Assembly: GCA_044228685.1 (NCBI GenBank)
Contig: JBGAUL010000018.1
Span: 1 to 64,000 of the forward strand
Source: JBBATK01 sp044228685
GTDB taxonomy: Bacteria; Bacteroidota; Ignavibacteria; Kapaibacteriales; NICIL-2
Direction of reading: 5' to 3'
DNA length: 64,000 nucleotides
The number at the start of each line of letters is the position of its first letter. Position 1 is the first letter of the stretch. The notes under the pieces are model-generated. The model saw nothing but the letters and a program-made list of their open reading frames with translations, was not told the DNA's origin and did no database searches. Below, piece after piece: positions 61,417 through 64,000 of this stretch. The position numbers were made by a program, and so were the translations under genes.

Positions 61417-63879
61417 TTATCGACGACGACGTTCCGGTCTCTCTCCAAGCAGCTTGACAAGAATTTCTTTTTGCCATGGCTTCCACTGAGTGGCACGGTA
61501 ATAGTCCACAAAGAGTTGTTTCATTTTGGTTTGAGTAATCCAAGTCTCGCACATGCCTCGTGCAACATCAGCAAGTCGGTTATTCGATGAGAGAATTGCC
61601 TGTATCATCCATGGAACAAGTTTGGCATCACAATAATTGAGTCTCTTCAATGCATTCATTGCATTCTGTCGTGTTCCAAACTCAAATGCCGTTGAGCAAT
61701 AATCCACAAGTGAATCCAACGCTGCTTGCTTGCCACGCAAAGCACGTCGCTCGAGTACGGCGATACGTACTCGAGCACCAGGTGCATCTACGCTTTGAAC
61801 TGCAGTGCAGAATTCGTCGAAACGGTTTGGATAACTATCGCACAATTTTGACAAAGCATTTTCAATGACGACATACGACGAGTCTGAGAGCATATTCGTC
61901 ACTGCTTCCGTCAACTTCTCAGGCACGCGACGAAGATTGCTGAGCACCGCCTTGCGTACTTCAACATCCGGATCCTTACAAGCTGCTTTTAATACATTCA
62001 ATGCACGATCAGATCTGCTCTTGCTCATGCGCGCAACAATCTCTGAACGAACGGCATGAAACTTCTCGCGAGTGAATTGCTCAGCAAGAAAGATTTCGGT
62101 CTCTTCTTCGCTTAAGGTTGAATCCTCGTGCATCGCCCGGACAGCATCGTAACGATCGATCATGTTTGTTGCATGCAGACACTGCTGCTGTAGCTCGATG
62201 AGAGTTTTTTTGAATTCAACTTTTTTGAGGATGTAAGAACCAGGATCGAAGAGACAAAACGCAACTGCTTTGTTGTCGGGATTTGCAACCGCAATTGTCT
62301 CGTGTTGCTTGTCAACAATTTCTCGAACGCGTGAACTCGTGCCGTCAGAATAATGCACTTCGAAAACTACCGGCATGCGAAACAGCGGACTAAGCTCATC
62401 AACAATCTGTACTTGCTCAACACTGAAAATTGTACTTCGTTGGTGAGTATTGTTATCGGTGATGTCGGATGTACTGACCTTGTACGACGGTTCACCACCA
62501 TGATACAACCACTCGTCGAAAAACCAGTCGAGCGACATACCAATTTCGTCTTGGAATGCTAAATAAAACTCATCAGTATGAACCGGACCATAAGGATGCG
62601 ATTTTAAGTAATGAGTTACAGCTCGATCGAAGTTGCTTTCACCAACGACGTAGCGTAGCATATCGAGCACGGCTGAACCCTTTGGATAACGACGCGCAGT
62701 ACCAGATGCCGGATGCACAATTGGCAAACGATCTTTTTCTCCCGCACTCAATGCTTGATTTTGTTCCCCTCTACGTGCCCATTGATAATTGTCCTCCCCG
62801 AGGAATTTTCTCATGAACATCTTGGGATAAAAGGTCGCAAATGATTCATGCAACCAGATGCTCTTCCAATCGCGCTCAGTGACATAATCACCAAACCACT
62901 GGTGAGTCAATTCGTGAACGTTTGTGTTCAAATAATTTCTGTCCAAAACACCTCGAGCATCGCAGAACGAGAAGTCACCAAATGTCGTGGCTGTGGTATT
63001 TTCCATCGCGCCGAAAATGTAGTCTTGCAACGGCACTTGAGAATAAGACTCCCATGGAAAGGCAACGCCGAGCTGCTGTTCCATGAAGTCAATCATCTCT
63101 GTTGAGTAACGGTAGGTTGGACCAATACGCTCCGGATATTCAGGATAGTACCAGAGATGCACCGGAAGTCCCTTAGCTGTCTTGCGTTCTTCTATGGCAT
63201 ACTTTCCAATTGCGATCATGACGAGATACGTCACGTGCGGTTTAGTCATAGCATAATGCCAAGTCAAGCTTCCATCATTGTTTGCTGTTTTTGAAATCAA
63301 ATTGCCATTCGACAAAACCTTGTAGCTCGAATCGAAACGCACATAGGTTTCGGTGATCATTTTGTCGTTGGGATAATCGTACATCGGACACCAATTGCGG
63401 TTGTCACTGTCCTCGCCTTGAGTCCATATCTGACGTCGCGCACGCTTCGTTGCATCGTTCCACCCCGTGAAGTGCATGCCTCGACGAGGCGTACAATCGT
63501 AGGTAAAGGAGATACTGTCAGTTGAACCGAAATGCAATGGACTATCCGGTATCACCGTAACCGTGCTGTCGTTCACTATGTAGCGCACCGCTTTGTTGTT
63601 CAATCGCGCTTCGGAAATACGCATGTTTACGCCATCGAAAACGATGGTGTCTACTCGTTCGCGAATAGGATGGAAGATATGCGTGACTCTACCATGAACT
63701 TCGCCGTCTTCAGGAGAAAATGATACGCTTATGACCATGCGCTCGATATCAAGCGGATGGTCACGTCCTTCGGAGCCGGGCTCTTCGTAACGGGTATTGG
63801 TGTGATAGTAAGGGTTCTGCGCAACAAGAACGGAAGTGCATGCAACAAGGAAGGCAAATGCGACGAGGCTATGCTTCAT
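61417..63879 (-). CDS. Secreted M1-family aminopeptidase with HEAT-like C-terminus
   Basis: An 820-residue zinc metallopeptidase with a signal peptide (LVAFAFLVACTSVLVAQ). The exopeptidase motif GAMEN is at 290-294, the zinc ligands H322 and H326 in HELTH and E345 in WLHESFATF, the gluzincin pattern. The C-terminal 220 residues hold HEAT-like helical repeats (RALNVLKAACKDPDVEVRKAVLSNLRRVPEKL; NMLSDSSYVVIENALSKLCDSYP) that could bind longer substrates. It removes N-terminal residues from peptides outside the cytoplasm, likely for nutrition. The start is 51 bases from the stop of the regulator gene at the right edge, so the two could be one transcript. Confidence 0.93.
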   Translation of the reverse strand: MKHSLVAFAFLVACTSVLVAQNPYYHTNTRYEEPGSEGRDHPLDIERMVISVSFSPEDGEVHGRVTHIFHPIRERVDTIVFDGVNMRISEARLNNKAVRYIVNDSTVTVIPDSPLHFGSTDSISFTYDCTPRRGMHFTGWNDATKRARRQIWTQGEDSDNRNWCPMYDYPNDKMITETYVRFDSSYKVLSNGNLISKTANNDGSLTWHYAMTKPHVTYLVMIAIGKYAIEERKTAKGLPVHLWYYPEYPERIGPTYRYSTEMIDFMEQQLGVAFPWESYSQVPLQDYIFGAMENTTATTFGDFSFCDARGVLDRNYLNTNVHELTHQWFGDYVTERDWKSIWLHESFATFYPKMFMRKFLGEDNYQWARRGEQNQALSAGEKDRLPIVHPASGTARRYPKGSAVLDMLRYVVGESNFDRAVTHYLKSHPYGPVHTDEFYLAFQDEIGMSLDWFFDEWLYHGGEPSYKVSTSDITDNNTHQRSTIFSVEQVQIVDELSPLFRMPVVFEVHYSDGTSSRVREIVDKQHETIAVANPDNKAVAFCLFDPGSYILKKVEFKKTLIELQQQCLHATNMIDRYDAVRAMHEDSTLSEEETEIFLAEQFTREKFHAVRSEIVARMSKSRSDRALNVLKAACKDPDVEVRKAVLSNLRRVPEKLTEAVTNMLSDSSYVVIENALSKLCDSYPNRFDEFCTAVQSVDAPGARVRIAVLERRALRGKQAALDSLVDYCSTAFEFGTRQNAMNALKRLNYCDAKLVPWMIQAILSSNNRLADVARGMCETWITQTKMKQLFVDYYRATQWKPWQKEILVKLLGERPERRRR

Positions 63880-63930
63880 AGACGGAGTGTAAAATGGAAA
63901 GTGTCTGTCCCCACCGACGTCGCCGAAAGT

Positions 63931-64000
63931 CTATTCAGGCTCTTCAAAACCAAACTGCTGCATCTTACGATACAGCGTACGTTCACTTAGTCCCAAAGCA
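63931..64000 (-). CDS. C-terminal end of a Fis-type (probably sigma-54-dependent) regulator, partial
   Basis: The last 22 codons of a minus-strand gene that enters from the right edge: ALGLSERTLYRKMQQFGFEEPE then TAG. The LGLSERTLYRKMQQFGF pattern is the recognition helix of a Fis-type helix-turn-helix, as at the C-terminus of NtrC-family activators. The rest lies outside the window, so the AAA+ core is not seen. Confidence 0.7.
   Translation of the reverse strand, partial: ALGLSERTLYRKMQQFGFEEPE

Overview
The window comes from a mid-GC, double-membraned bacterium of the Bacteroidota/Chlorobiota side of the tree, most like the Kapabacteria/Ignavibacteria group (inference, no search run). The signs are: many predicted lipoproteins and outer-membrane barrels; a giant surface protein with HYR modules and a type IX secretion (T9SS) style C-terminal domain; a histidine kinase with a Reg_prop/Y_Y_Y sensor; and promoter elements of the Bacteroidota form TTTG-N19-TAnnTTTG, best seen upstream of rpsF. 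It looks like a chromosome. I see no rRNA, insertion sequence, prophage or CRISPR array.

Layout. 1-14793 (all minus): a LamG/HYR surface protein running off the left edge, a NarL-type two-component pair with a large propeller sensor kinase, and a 2435-residue surface protein with autotransporter-type repeats, HYR repeats and a T9SS-like tail. 15021-25054 is housekeeping: a lipid/drug-type ABC exporter preceded by a possible leader peptide, DNA polymerase III delta', an SPFH protein, D-aminoacyl-tRNA deacylase, an NtrC-family regulator with a lipoprotein and glutamyl-tRNA synthetase, the queuosine genes queD/queF, and ribosomal proteins S6 and L9. 25176-35909 holds an epimerase, a complete RND efflux operon (adaptor, pump, TolC) and a convergent MacAB-like operon with an extra lipoprotein.

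36082-41433 is a three-gene envelope operon (barrel-like protein, lipoprotein, PD40-OmpA protein). 41611-47204 carries radA, an ECF sigma factor with a membrane partner, a conserved-looking hypothetical and obgE. 47328-50502 carries an LTXXQ-like lipoprotein, a membrane pyrophosphatase and tRNA-Val(GAC).

The most unusual locus is 51702-55737 (minus): a SET-domain methyltransferase, a Ddl-like ATP-grasp ligase, a single protein fusing a second ATP-grasp ligase to a second SET domain, and an ABC-exporter membrane domain without an ATPase. The first three are tightly packed, and both SET domains keep the eukaryote-like post-SET cysteine cluster. I read it as a candidate amide-ligase plus methyltransferase pathway with a membrane component; product and target are unknown.

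56064-64000 (minus) holds a pair of DUF3857/transglutaminase-like proteins, one of which has lost its catalytic residues, two small barrel-like proteins, a secreted M1 aminopeptidase with a HEAT-like tail, and the C-terminal end of a Fis-type regulator cut by the window edge.
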